64,000 nt of DNA from Neckera pumila (Eukaryota > Streptophyta > Bryopsida > Hypnales > Neckeraceae), in the NCBI GenBank assembly GCA_963969595.1, contig OZ018412.1:6822501-6886500 (forward strand), in the 5' to 3' direction. A program made the position numbers and the translations under genes. Position 1 is the first letter of the stretch; each line of letters starts with the position of its first letter. The notes under the pieces are model-generated. The model ran no database searches. It was given only the letters and a program-made list of their open reading frames with translations, and was not told where the DNA came from. Positions 1 to 10,392 of this stretch are shown in pieces.

Positions 1-460
1 ACTGGACGTGGTCAACAACCTGTCGACAACTGGTGCTTCTACCTTAAGGGAGAAGCACCTATAAAACAAACATTGTACCCAATATGATAAGCTACACTAA
101 ATTGTGAAATTAAATGGCCCCACACTAATTCTCAACATTCTACACTATATAAATATGTTTAGTCACAATAGAAGGATGCAATAATATAGGAACCATGTGT
201 ACTATTTGGGTTGGTGTACTCGTGCATGGCTTAGGTTCAGATAATGGCATATGCCTCCATTTGGCCAAGCAATCAATCAAGAGGTAATTTCTTCTCAACA
301 AGGCAACCAAATTTTTAAGGCAATCCAATTTCACTATTTAGTATATCTATTGTCTACCTAGATTTACGTTGTAGAATGACTACCATATCTAGAAATTATT
401 GCAAATGGGTACACTGTTATTTTAGGGTGTTTTTCCCTTATTTTCTTTCAAGTCCCGTAC
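1..460. other. AT-rich intergenic DNA, no gene recognised
   Basis: No open frame here shows a protein family I recognise. Short stretches resemble DNA near 2.1-2.24 kb, for example a segment ending in a 'caatttcactatt'-like string, which suggests an old degenerate repeat. Nothing else is supportable. Confidence 0.6.
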
Positions 461-732
461 GCATTAGATGACATTTGAGGCTTCTAACAGATTGGAAGTT
501 ATCCTACGTTCCCAGACTGCGGGAATGTAGGATAACTGTTGGCTGATGTGGCTGAGACTGTACCACGTCATTTTCAACAAAAAAAAAAAAAAAAATGCTT
601 AAAATGATATTTGAAAAAAATAAATTGAAAAAAATAAATTTTGACAACTCATATTAGCTATTTGCATAATCGGGCCAGATTTAGAAATGGGCCTGAAACA
701 GCCCTATAATGCCCTCAAATGTCATCTAATGC
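461..732 (+). mobile_element. CATTAG-family MITE, copy A
   Basis: The ends are a perfect terminal inverted repeat: CATTAGATGACATTTGAGG on the left and its exact reverse complement on the right. The element is about 270 bp with no coding capacity. Inside are a hairpin (CGTTCCCAGACTGCGGGAA), a GCTG..TGACGTGG segment facing a CCACGTCA-like segment, a poly-A run, and a GC-richer right end. Related copies lie at 30.60, 31.29, 48.25 and 57.58 kb, with fragments at 8.09 and 8.57 kb. No clear target-site duplication is visible, so the superfamily is open. Confidence 0.8.
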
Positions 733-742
733 AACATTAGAG

Positions 743-915
743 TTAATTGTAAAGTGAACCCAAGTTTGTAGAAGGGATGTCAAAGGAAGGTTTAAATAAG
801 AATAGTGTGAAACCAAACTCCATCATACAAGATTCAGATGCTTCAAGGAGTTGCGTCCTCTATTTTTCTCACTCCAACTTTTGGTACCTCATTGCATACA
901 CTTTAGGATTAAGTC
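743..915. repeat. Dispersed repeat R1, copy 1
   Basis: This block matches 4122-4310 in the same orientation. Both begin at GAGTTAAT.GTAAAG, pass through GTCA.AGGAAGGT and reach an ACCAAACTCC string, then a TTTGGT/GGTCCC..ATTGCATGCACT-type segment. Short open frames inside are not conserved as protein between the copies. Confidence 0.55.
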
Positions 916-917
916 TA

Positions 918-1865
918 TTAACCCCTAAATGCCAAACACCGTTTTTTGGCAACATAGTGATTTTGGGCAACTCACTATAAATGGAGTTTTTATTTGTTTT
1001 TGTTTTAATTTTCACACAACATTTTTCCGAGAAGTAGCTTTAAGGCCCAACAATTTTCATAAATTGTGACTACTTGGGTAAAAAGTTATTGTATGATATG
1101 TGATTTTTTGATGCTCGGCGGGCAACTAAAATAATTCTTAAAAAATCACTTTTAAGAAAAATAAAAATTTGAAATTGATTCTCTAGATTTATATATACAA
1201 GGAAAGCTTTGAATCATTCCATTTTGATTAATAAGGTGAAACATTCCAAATGAGGAGTTTTAGTTTGCGGGTAGTTATGGAATCTCTACTCTAAAATAAA
1301 CTTTGAAGTCCTTCATTTAACTCAATTTTCAATATTTTTGAAAATAAAATAAAAACTTTAGATGTAGATTGTTTGGTACAACATTACAACCGTTAGGATT
1401 GGCATTTTTCAATTCCATAATTAAATTCTTGACAATTTAGTAATTTGATTCATTCTCTACTTCTTTCTACTTACTATTTTTTTTCTATATGTTGTACAAT
1501 TCAAATGATTCAAATTTTTTCAAGCATGTATCCAACTTGTCAAGAAAAATGAATCTAAGAGTAACCACCATTTTGGACATTTGTTCATACAAATGTGAGT
1601 AACTACCATTTTCTACATTTGTTTATACAAATGTGACCTTGTAAAGGGCAGCTGCCCATTTTTTTGCAGGGACAAAAACAGGATTTTTGTCAATTTATAT
1701 ACTATTATCTTGCAATCTACACAATGAAAATTTCTGAAATTTCTTCCACATCTTCTCAAACCAGTTTACTACAAAAAAAAGATTTGAAAACTTGGTACTT
1801 GTATTAGAAATGGCAGTTTTGGAGCGTTTTTGGTGAAAACATAGTCAAATACATTTAGGGGTTAA
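918..1865. mobile_element. TTAA-flanked non-autonomous DNA transposon
   Basis: The block opens TTAACCCCTAAATG and closes CATTTAGGGGTTAA, so a 10-bp inverted repeat CCCCTAAATG sits just inside TTAA on each side. It is AT-rich and has no transposase frame. The right 80 bp (a TGGCAGTTTTGG..TGAAAACATA string) and an internal 300 bp (1215-1510) recur at 58.8-59.4 kb. The right end recurs inverted at 18.66 kb. A TTAA target with CCC..GGG ends is the pattern known for piggyBac elements. That assignment is inference. Confidence 0.6.
1561..1636. repeat. 38-bp tandem duplication
   Basis: Two adjacent 38-bp units, each starting GTAAC.ACCATTTT and ending ACAAATGTGA, differ at a few positions. The pair lies inside the TTAA-flanked element. 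Confidence 0.8.
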
Positions 1866-2530
1866 TAACAAATATTGAGGGTCTTTATGCTCCCTTTAAA
1901 AGTATTAGCCCCATGTTCATAATATTATTTACCGATCGCAATGAGGTAGGGGCCATTTCACATTCTTGAAGAGGGGATCCCTACACACTTTGAATCGTGA
2001 CACAAAATAGTGAAATTAGATTGACTTACCCAAATAAATTATCTCGTGACTCACCACTTATCTACCTAGAGGCACATATATGTAACTCTCTGAGTAAACT
2101 CATGATATTAGGGTTTCACTTGGTTTAGAGTGTGGACTTCACTAATTAATGCATCCTTGTACAATAACAATAAATATTTCTATAGTGTAGAATCTCGAGA
2201 AATTAGTGAAAGGCAACCTAATTTCACTATTCAGTAGTGTACATGAGACAAATTACAATAAGAAGTGCATAACGAAACATTTGAGCAGTTTTGGTGAGTA
2301 TAACTTTCCTTAAAACCTCATGAAGTTATCATAAGGCTTGAAGACATATGTGAAATTGCAGATGTATGCACTGGCAAATTGAAGAAACATTTGGTGGATT
2401 GTGAGATTATATGCTTTGACCTAGATTCTTAACACCTTGACTTTCTCGGGGAGCTGCATGGAGCCCCTCTTCTATTGTCGTGACACACAATTAGAGTAAG
2501 TAGAAAAAAAAAAAAAAATGTTCAAGGTTG

Positions 2531-3180
2531 TTAACCCCTAAATGACAAACCATTGATTTCAAACCTTACTACCCATCACTCAGTTTGCTACCATTTTGCA
2601 ATAAGATATGTATGAAAAATTTTATATTTATTTTCCAAAGATGAAATTACATGTCTTATATACTTGAAAAAATTACAATTTAGATTTTTTCATGGAAAAT
2701 TTATTTTTTTGAGAATTTTTGAAGAAAAAGTGAAGAAAAATCACATCAAATAGAAAATTATTTCAAAAAATCTGAAAATTTCACCATGTGTGTATTTTAC
2801 AATGACAAACATCTTGGTGCAAACTCAATTTTTGTATCATTCTATAATTAGAAAATAATAGACATTGAAAATACACCCAAAGTTCAAATTGCAATAAAAT
2901 ATTCAATATTTTCAAAATTCAAATTGGAGTAGAAACTAGAGTAGATGACCTTCATTTTGTTAGTTGGACTCAAACTCAAAAAAGATCATTTTTGTGGAGA
3001 AATTTCAGATATAGAGGAAGGAACAACAACTTCCCAAAATACATTAAAATGGTATATTTTATGATCCGTTTTTTTGGCTAACTTCCCATTTATGTGAAGG
3101 CAAACACTTGCAAGACAACAAATTCAATTGAATACTCTTAAGAACCCATCATAAAAGGTCAATAAAAAAAATATGGATGA
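2531..3180. repeat. Dispersed repeat R2, copy 1 (TTAACCCCTAAATGAC end)
   Basis: About 650 bp align with 15512-16140 in the same orientation. Shared strings include a GAAGAAAAAGTGAAGAAAAA segment, a TCTGAAAATTTCA segment and a GACCTTCATTTTGTTA segment. The left end, TTAACCCCTAAATGACAAACC, is the terminus of the TTAA family, so this is probably one end of a related element whose right end is lost. Confidence 0.65.
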
Positions 3181-3258
3181 AAAAGTGCTTTCTAATAATT
3201 TATGTACTACAATGTTGTCAATGGAACGCCATGGAATGGCGCACGCGGCACTTCAAGA

Positions 3259-4125
3259 TTAACTCCTAAATGACTAAGGATCCCATATTAGGTTTTTGCA
3301 TTTTTTGGGCAAGTCATTGTAAAGTCAAAAAATTATTTTTTAAAATGCTTTTTATAATAGGGTGTGTTATATTACTAATTTTCTAGTGCACTAATTTGAG
3401 CCCAATTTAATAAGCAATTGAAGAATCATGACGTACAATGTGTTTTCAATTTCCACTCGAGTAGCTAATAAAATATTTTATTTTGGTTAGTTTTTCAAAT
3501 GCAACTGTAAAATTATATAACTAACTCATCGAAGTATATTTGTGCCAAAATTACAAAGTGAAAAACTTCACCGTTTGTACGATATTTACTTCAAAACTTT
3601 GAGGAAAGACTTTTTCCATAACTATACACTTGCATAGGTCATCTTTCAATTTTCTTTAACTAAATATCTGTATTTTACAGCTTTTTTCAAGTTAATGAGT
3701 TGGTTTGAATGTAATTGGGAATCCATGAAAAAAAATTCAAGAAAAAAACCCTCATTACAATTAGATTTCTTGTTGCCCAACTTGCCCAAGTTGAGAACAA
3801 AAAGACTGGTAGTATTTTCGTTTCAATCTATAATAAAAAAAAATCAAGAGACATGGTTATAGATTGAATGTTCAAATTGCAATGAGATATTTAATTTTAG
3901 AAATTTTCCGAACTATTCCAAATTGGGATAGAAACTTAATTTTATAAGCTCTATTATATTAGTTGGACTCCACTTCAGCAAATATCTTTTCACAGCCAAA
4001 AATTCATTTCAAGAATAAAGATCAAGCCAAGCCAGGCTTCCGAAATATAATACTACGTACTACAAACTGATCTTTTGTGACTTCCATGGATTATTTATAT
4101 ATTCTTGGCAAAAAATAAGAGTTAA
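3259..4125. mobile_element. Probable TTAA-family relic
   Basis: The left end TTAACTCCTAAATGAC matches the family terminus. A degenerate right end AATAAGAGTTAA lies at 4114-4125. The interior is AT-rich with no coding content. The right boundary is weak because repeat R1 starts there. Confidence 0.35.
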
Positions 4126-4310
4126 TCGTAAAGTTGGTACTGTGTTTGGAAACCAATGTCAGAGGAAGGTCAAACTAAAGAAAACAGACAAAACAGACAC
4201 GACACCAAACTCCGTTAGACGTGAGTTTTGGTGCTCCGAGGAAATTCATCTTGTGTTTTTTCCCAAACTCCGGCTCTTGGTCCCGTATTGCATGCACTCT
4301 ATGATTCACT
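4122..4310. repeat. Dispersed repeat R1, copy 2
   Basis: Second copy of the block at 743-915; see that entry for the shared strings. An open frame across it is not conserved with copy 1 and is taken as chance. Confidence 0.55.
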
Positions 4311-4454
4311 CTAATAATTCACCATTCTTATTCTAAATTTCCAATACAATTTTTTCTTCTTGGAGTCTATATTCAATTCAATACCTTTAAGTACCTTTCA
4401 TGTAGGCTCATATCAATACCGGTATTAGGGGTATTCATTGCTTCTTCACGCTAA

Positions 4455-4538
4455 TCTCAACCTTCATAGAATGGGGACATGGCGCTTATGCACTAACTCT
4501 TCCTGGCTTATGCGGTGCCCTTTCTGTGAAGGTTGAGA
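4455..4538. other. Imperfect hairpin, 17-bp arms and 50-nt loop
   Basis: TCTCAACCTTCATAGAA (4455-4471) pairs with TTCTGTGAAGGTTGAGA (4522-4538) with one G:T wobble, and weaker pairing extends outward. A second inverted repeat follows: GTCACACCTT (4832-4841) faces AAGGTGTGAC (4912-4921). The shape fits a small-RNA precursor, but transposon foldback is equally possible. Confidence 0.4.
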
Positions 4539-4925
4539 CTGGCCATTTTTTTCTTCCGCAGGACAAGAATGGTCGTGAAGAAGTTTATACAATGGCTTTT
4601 TTAAGGTAAGGTCTGATGACATGGAGTCTTGCTGCTTCAAGATGAGTGTGGAGATAAGATCTTGTAGTCTACATAACTTCTTGGCGTGTTTTTAATGAGC
4701 GTGGCAATTTGGGTGCGCGGGGGTAATGAATGTACTCGGGCTCCTCGGGAACTTGAAAGCTAAACTTAGCTGGCTTCCACTGAATTTCCGTATCTCCCCA
4801 ACCTCGTTCTCCACAGCCTTGAAGAAAGGGTGTCACACCTTCTTCATGGAGAATGGGCTCTCATTGGTTCGACTTTCTTCTCCACATCTTTTCAACCTTC
4901 ATGGAAGCGAAAAGGTGTGACTACC

Positions 4926-5739
4926 CCTTATTGAAAGAGAAATATCGTACTCCGTATCTCACTAGCAAAGGTCAACAGAACACTATTTGTTTCAAAAACA
5001 AAAACAAAAACTTTCCAAGCAAAGTCCGTCCCCATTCAATAATTGGCGAAACCGATTTGCCCCACGTGTCCACGTGGGAGGCTATCTCCGCCGCTCTTCG
5101 CTCTTTCTCTGCAAGCCATGGAAAAATGAACCCACCGACCTTCAGTTGGGTCAGTTGGAGTCCAAAAAACAAAAAATAAAATCCAATGCAACTGAAATGT
5201 GTTTTTTGTTTGTGTCTGAGTGGTCGCTGACCCCTGCCAGGTCACTTATGGCTGGTTGGTTTGTACTTGATCATTGCCAATGAAATGGAATCCCGGTTCA
5301 TTTGTTCCAAAAAAAATTAAAAAATTAAAAAAAAATCATTTGGCGCTATAGGTTCTAAGGTAAGGCACTAGAGGTGCTAAGGTAACTACACCTAAAATTG
5401 CATAGATAAGCTCTGTGGCATGACCAATATGCTTTGGAAAATGAACAATTTTTGTATGTAGGTCAAAGATTGTGAATCAAAATATAAGTGGTTCCAGAAT
5501 TTTTGGACGCGTTGTGAATTAATTATAAATTTTCAAACATGCAAGGTGTAGGGTGCTAAAAGTGTCATGTAGGTGATGCCAAAATCCAATTGATGCACAT
5601 GAAGAAATGATACTAGTAGTATCATAACATGTCATAGACAAGAATTAAATCAATACGAAGGAAACCCAAAATGGACCACTTGTGAGGATGTCACCTCTAT
5701 AGTACTATCAATAGAGCTGCACACTACTCAAAATAAGTC
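4926..5739. other. Intergenic DNA with paired G-boxes at 5061-5078
   Basis: No gene recognised. CCCACGTGTCCACGTGGG at 5061-5078 contains two CACGTG cores 8 bp apart in a near-palindrome, the sequence bound by plant bZIP and bHLH factors. Overlapping short open frames on both strands at 4853-5283 show no family I know. The rest is AT-rich. Confidence 0.45.
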
Positions 5740-7001
5740 TTAACTCCTAAAGGACAAAGGCCATTTTTTTTTGTCAATAAACACTCAAAACTTCCATTTC
5801 TATGGCAAAGAGGTAAAAAAAAAAAAAAAATTGCTTTTTGTTTTGCATAGCTAACCATAGGATCTTACACCTAACTAGTATGAGAATGTGTGGAAAAAAT
5901 TTCAGAATTTTTGACTGCATAGATTGGAAGATATTTGACTTTAAAGTGAAAACTGAAATTTTTCAACACATTGCGGGACTAGACTATAACTTCTTACCTT
6001 TAACTTTTTGCACCACAAAGTTTTGAAATTTAAACCTTTGTGTTGAAGAATTGAGTTAAGAGTCTAGGAATTCAAAAAACTTTATTTTCATTCTTTCATC
6101 CCTAAAGGACCATTGTCCCTTAGGGAGACAAATGGGAATTTTGGGCAGGTACTTAGGACTAAATTTTTGTCCATATTTTTTTAAACTTTTTTTGAAGATA
6201 AGAAAATTGATGAGCTTTGTGAAAATTGTTGCATGGGAACAAGAGTTATGCCCCAAGCTGCTTGAAATAGGGAAGAGGGGGCAGCAAAATAAAAATTTTG
6301 AAATTTTGAAAAATTTTATTTAAAATTTTTGTTTCTCATAGATTATAGTTTTGTCTACATAGAAAGCTTTTATTCATTCCATTTGGAGTTTTTTTATGAG
6401 AATGTTATGGATAATCTTGTTTTGGGTGCAATTAGAGCATCTTCTTGAAAAAGTAATTGTAGGATTCGTTTCCAAATGCAATTCTTACAATTTAAAAAAA
6501 AAAGTTCCATATGGTTTAGTTTGCTTGTTAGAACAATCTCATCATTGGGATTAGTGCATACTAATTCCATTTTAGAGATATGATTAATTTAGATTTTCCT
6601 TCTATCTTGTATTTACTTCTATTTAACAATTTTTAAAGTATTAAAATTAAGTTTTTTGAATTTTTTTCCTAGATTCTCAACTCAAGTATCCACTAGAAAT
6701 ATTTAAAGCTCAAAACTCTATAGAGCAAAAAATCAAAGTTAAGAAAGTTCAAAGTCAAATAATCTAATTCCCCAATGTGCTGAAAAACTTGTTTTCTTCA
6801 CATTAAACCTAGATATCATGCAATCTCTGGTGTCAAAAAATTCGAATTTTTTTCCACACATTCTCATACTAGTTAGGTGTAAAATTCTATGTTTAGATGT
6901 GCAGAAAAGATAACTTTTCAAATATTTTTACTCTTTGCTATAGAAATGGCAGTTTTGAGTGTTTTTTGGCAGAAAAAGGGCCTTGGTCCTTTAGAGGTTA
7001 A
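5740..7001. mobile_element. TTAA-family element with long inverted arms
   Basis: The ends are TTAACTCCTAAAGGACAAAG at left and GGTCCTTTAGAGGTTAA at right, a terminal inverted repeat of about 20 bp inside TTAA. The inversion continues inward for over 200 bp: 5838-6026 read forward and 6739-6921 read in reverse give recognisably the same peptide (shared CM-like LHLTSMRMCGK string). That reflects DNA foldback, not a gene. The left arm also resembles 58.35-58.50 kb. Confidence 0.6.
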
Positions 7002-7452
7002 AAAGTTGTTAGATAGAAGTAGATATGAGATAGAAGGAAAATCTAAATTATTCATATCTTTATGATGGACTTAAAATGTACTAGTCCCAATGGTGAGATT
7101 GTTCTAGCAAGTAAACTAAACCATATCAAACATTTTTTTGAGAAATTGTAAGAATTGCATTCAAAAATGAATCCTATAATTTAATTTTTCAAGATGATGC
7201 TCTAATTGCCCGAAAAACAAGATTGTCCATAATTTTCTCATAACAAATCCAAATGGAACAAATCAAAGCTTTCCAAATAGACAAAAATATAATCTATGAG
7301 GAAAAAAATTGAAAAAATATCAAGTTTGAGGATAAAAATTCAACTTGTATCAAGTTCATATCAAGTTCCAGGACAAAAATTCAGCTTCAGTTGTAGATAT
7401 TGCTCAAAATCCCATTTGTCCCCCAGAGAGACAATAGGCCTTTAGGGGTTAA
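6090..7452. repeat. Second inverted repeat interlocked with the element at 5740-7001
   Basis: The segment 6090-6640 is repeated in inverted orientation at 7002-7452, which ends GGCCTTTAGGGGTTAA. The arms therefore interlock in the order A, B, A-inverse, B-inverse instead of nesting. Rearrangement within a foldback element, or one element inserted into another, could produce this. Confidence 0.55.
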
Positions 7453-8088
7453 TTAGCCAAAATCATCCCCCATTGGAAATTGAAATAATCCCTTTTTAGA
7501 TCCTTAGAAGTAAGTTTTGTTTAATCTCACAAGGATTGGAACCTCTTTTCACTTGCCAAAAAGAAAATATGAAAATATGAAAATTTGAATAGTCTAATAA
7601 AAGTAACTAGATACAGTAGCAAAAAGTGGCAATTTTAGAGGTATCCACCTTAGCTGGGAGGTTGCAACATTGAAGGCTCCCGCTTTGGGGGGAGCAACTG
7701 AAAAGGGCCACCCCAACGTTGATTAATAGTGTTACAAACATGTAGAGGCGGTTTAGTTACAGAGTTGTAGTCACTTGTCTAAATGAATGAGGAGAGTTTT
7801 TTGGGCTCTTATTAATTTAGGGTAAGCAATTGAGGTCTCAATCTTTTGATCCTATGGTTGGAATTTTGCACAAAGATGCACACAAGGATTGTCTAACTTG
7901 AATGCAAGACAAAATTCATAGAATTTGCATTATGGGTTACAAAGTTATGTTTGATTGTACATTGTAGTTCTTTTTTTTTGAATTTTTGAACTTTTTTTTG
8001 AATTTTCTTTTTGATTTCAAAAGCAATTTTTTTTTTTTTTTTTTTCAATAATTAGGGTTCTAATAGCAACCCAACATTCCTTCCCTGC
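7453..8088. other. AT-rich intergenic DNA, nothing recognised
   Basis: Poly-T and poly-A runs with no coding signature on either strand. Confidence 0.6.
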
Positions 8089-8152
8089 ATCGAGAACAGA
8101 TTGGTGAACGGGCCTAAAATAGCCCTTTACTACCTCCAAATAACATCTAATG
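8089..8152 (+). mobile_element. CATTAG-family MITE, right-end fragment
   Basis: GAACGGGCCTAAAATAGCCC followed by ACATCTAATG matches the right terminus of the CATTAG family. No matching left end lies within 600 bp upstream. Confidence 0.5.
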
Positions 8153-8569
8153 ATAATATATACCTATGGTGAAATTTTGAGTTATTTGAACTTTGTTTAC
8201 ATATCATCTGAATTTTTGTCACTAGGTAAACATTAAATTCAAATATTCAAATATTCATCTCTAAAACATTGATACTTTTGTATGGCTTGTAGAAGACATG
8301 AAATTTCTATGAAAAATAAAACAAATCTCATTCAAATTTTGTGGGAAATTAAAACATTGAAAGGAAGGATATTGAAATTGATTATATTAGCAATGGCTCC
8401 AATTTTGAAGGGTTAAGCCCAAAGTTGACATGGATTCAATGGATGAGGGAATAACATATTTTTTTTGAAAACAAAAGAGAAGGCTTTTAAAATTGAAGTA
8501 GAGAACTTTAACCTAGAAATGAAGAAATATTCAATTTTGAAGTGCATTCTAAGTAAATCACCAATAATG

Positions 8570-8695
8570 CATTAGAGGGGATTTGGGGGGTCTTGGAGGC
8601 TGCAATTTCCCCTGCAATTTCCCCTACGTTCCCAAACTGCGTGAACGCAGCTGCAACAGCTGGCTGACGTGGCACAACGACTGCAATGTCATTTT
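8570..8695 (+). mobile_element. CATTAG-family MITE, left-end fragment
   Basis: It starts CATTAGAGGGGATTTGGGGG and contains the family hairpin (CGTTCCCAAACTGCGTGAACG) and GCTGGCTGACGTGGC segment. It then runs into AT-rich DNA with no right terminus. Confidence 0.6.
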
Positions 8696-9339
8696 TGATA
8701 AAAGTTAGTAATAATAATAATAAATTTTTTGCTTAATATAATATTTTGGTATATTTTGTATTTTTTTAATTATTATTGTTGTTATTTTTTATTATTTTTT
8801 AACTCCTACTAATCAAAACTAATTAGGGGTATAGTTTTTGATCGGGACAATTCCTTTTTGGATTGTGAAAATTATTTTTTAAAACTCCTAATGAAGTGAA
8901 CAATGTGGGAAGAACAATTGGGTTGTCTATTTTGCTACCTAAGTCAAGAAAAAGTGGTGAACCTCAAAAAACAAGGCCTAATTTCAAGCCATTTCTAACA
9001 TAATTTTCTTTGATGAAGTTGGTAGGGCTATTTTATTGCATGATTGCTCCTAAGTGCAAACATAGTGACATCCGTGTGTACATTAACTAAATTTTTATTA
9101 ACCAATTTAAGTCCATGTCCAAAAGTTGTCTGTTAGAATACCTTGCAATCAATTTAATGTACGATAACGATTCTATTGCCATTCTGCCAAATTCATTTCC
9201 CCTTATATTGCCAACCCTCTTACCTTCCAATTGACATGCTTAGCATACCATTTTCAACTATGGCTATAGAGAACATACAATAGATTCCAATACCTACGGC
9301 CATGAGGCAAATGTCACGGCTATAGGTCCATTGTTCTAG

Positions 9340-9693
9340 GGTTAAGGGTTTTATGTGCTATCCATGTGTATTTATTGATTCAATAAGGGAGTTGTATTTG
9401 TCGGTTTTGGAGGTGATAGCGATTTGTGTGTTTTTTACATAAAGACTTGGAAATTCTATGTGAGGGTCGTGAATAACATTCATGAAAAGTTCCTTGAACA
9501 CCTTTTTTTTACAACACATTGAGCTCAAGATTGAAAGCTTTGCCAATATTTGAACTTGTTTGCACAATTTAGTCACGCACTTGACAAGCTTTTGGCAAGC
9601 GTTTGGTCCTGCGAATGAATAGAAATTATATATTGAAATTGTGAGCAATGGTGAAGACACAACTCTACTCTGGAATGTTTTGTAATTTTTCAA
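9340..9693 (-). pseudogene. LINE reverse-transcriptase C-terminal relic 1
   Basis: Read on the minus strand, the frame ends with a KTDKYNSLIESINTHG segment followed by a TAG where the two related relics suggest Trp, then HIKPLT. A comparable K.DKYNSLIQS..HRW segment occurs in the relic at 26.2-27.2 kb. I place these with the region downstream of the RT domain in plant LINEs from pattern memory only. No catalytic RT motif survives here. Confidence 0.4.
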
Positions 9694-10392
9694 GAATACG
9701 GAGGCTCAAGATCACACAAGGCTAAAATGGAAAGAAAGAAGAGAATCTCACACTTTGAAGTTACGCACTGAACATGCATGTTAGTCCCTAAAGATCTGGA
9801 CATAATAAGGCAGGGAATTGGGAGGAATGGAGCCACAGGGTCTCCCAATTGCAAGGTTCTCGGCAATTGCAAGATTGGGCAATTCCTGGAACAGAGCAAC
9901 TACTTCTTATCCAAACGGATTCAAGTGAACCAATCAAGCCAATTCATTCAGGACCTTTTATGACCTTTCATGCGGGTAGAAACCAGTTCTTTGGGTTCAT
10001 CACGACCTTAAATTGTCATAAACAAGATGTGCACATCGGTTAACATGAACATCTGATTCTCGCTTTCAGTGCTGCACAACTGGTTTGAGTGATCCCTAAG
10101 TTCTCGAGGAAGGCAACACTTGCGTTCCAGGAATTGAAAGGAAAAAAAAGTGATGGACTCTCACAACAAGAGCAGATCCAACTCTTGATGAACTCAAAGC
10201 TGTATGAAGAAAGTTCGTGACAAAAGAAAATCATTTAATTGAAACGGTCTACAAACAAGTCTAGTCTCAGAGATACAAACAAACGACAAGCTTGCACTCT
10301 GAAAGTACAATTATGATCTATAAAACTTTCTTCTCCAACACACACTACTAGCAATGAAACAGTAATGGTAACCTTTACATACCCTAATCAAC
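9694..10392. other. 3' flank of the thioesterase gene
   Basis: About 150-300 bp next to 10393 probably hold the 3' UTR of the minus-strand thioesterase. Nothing else is recognised, and short frames on both strands show no family. Confidence 0.45.
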
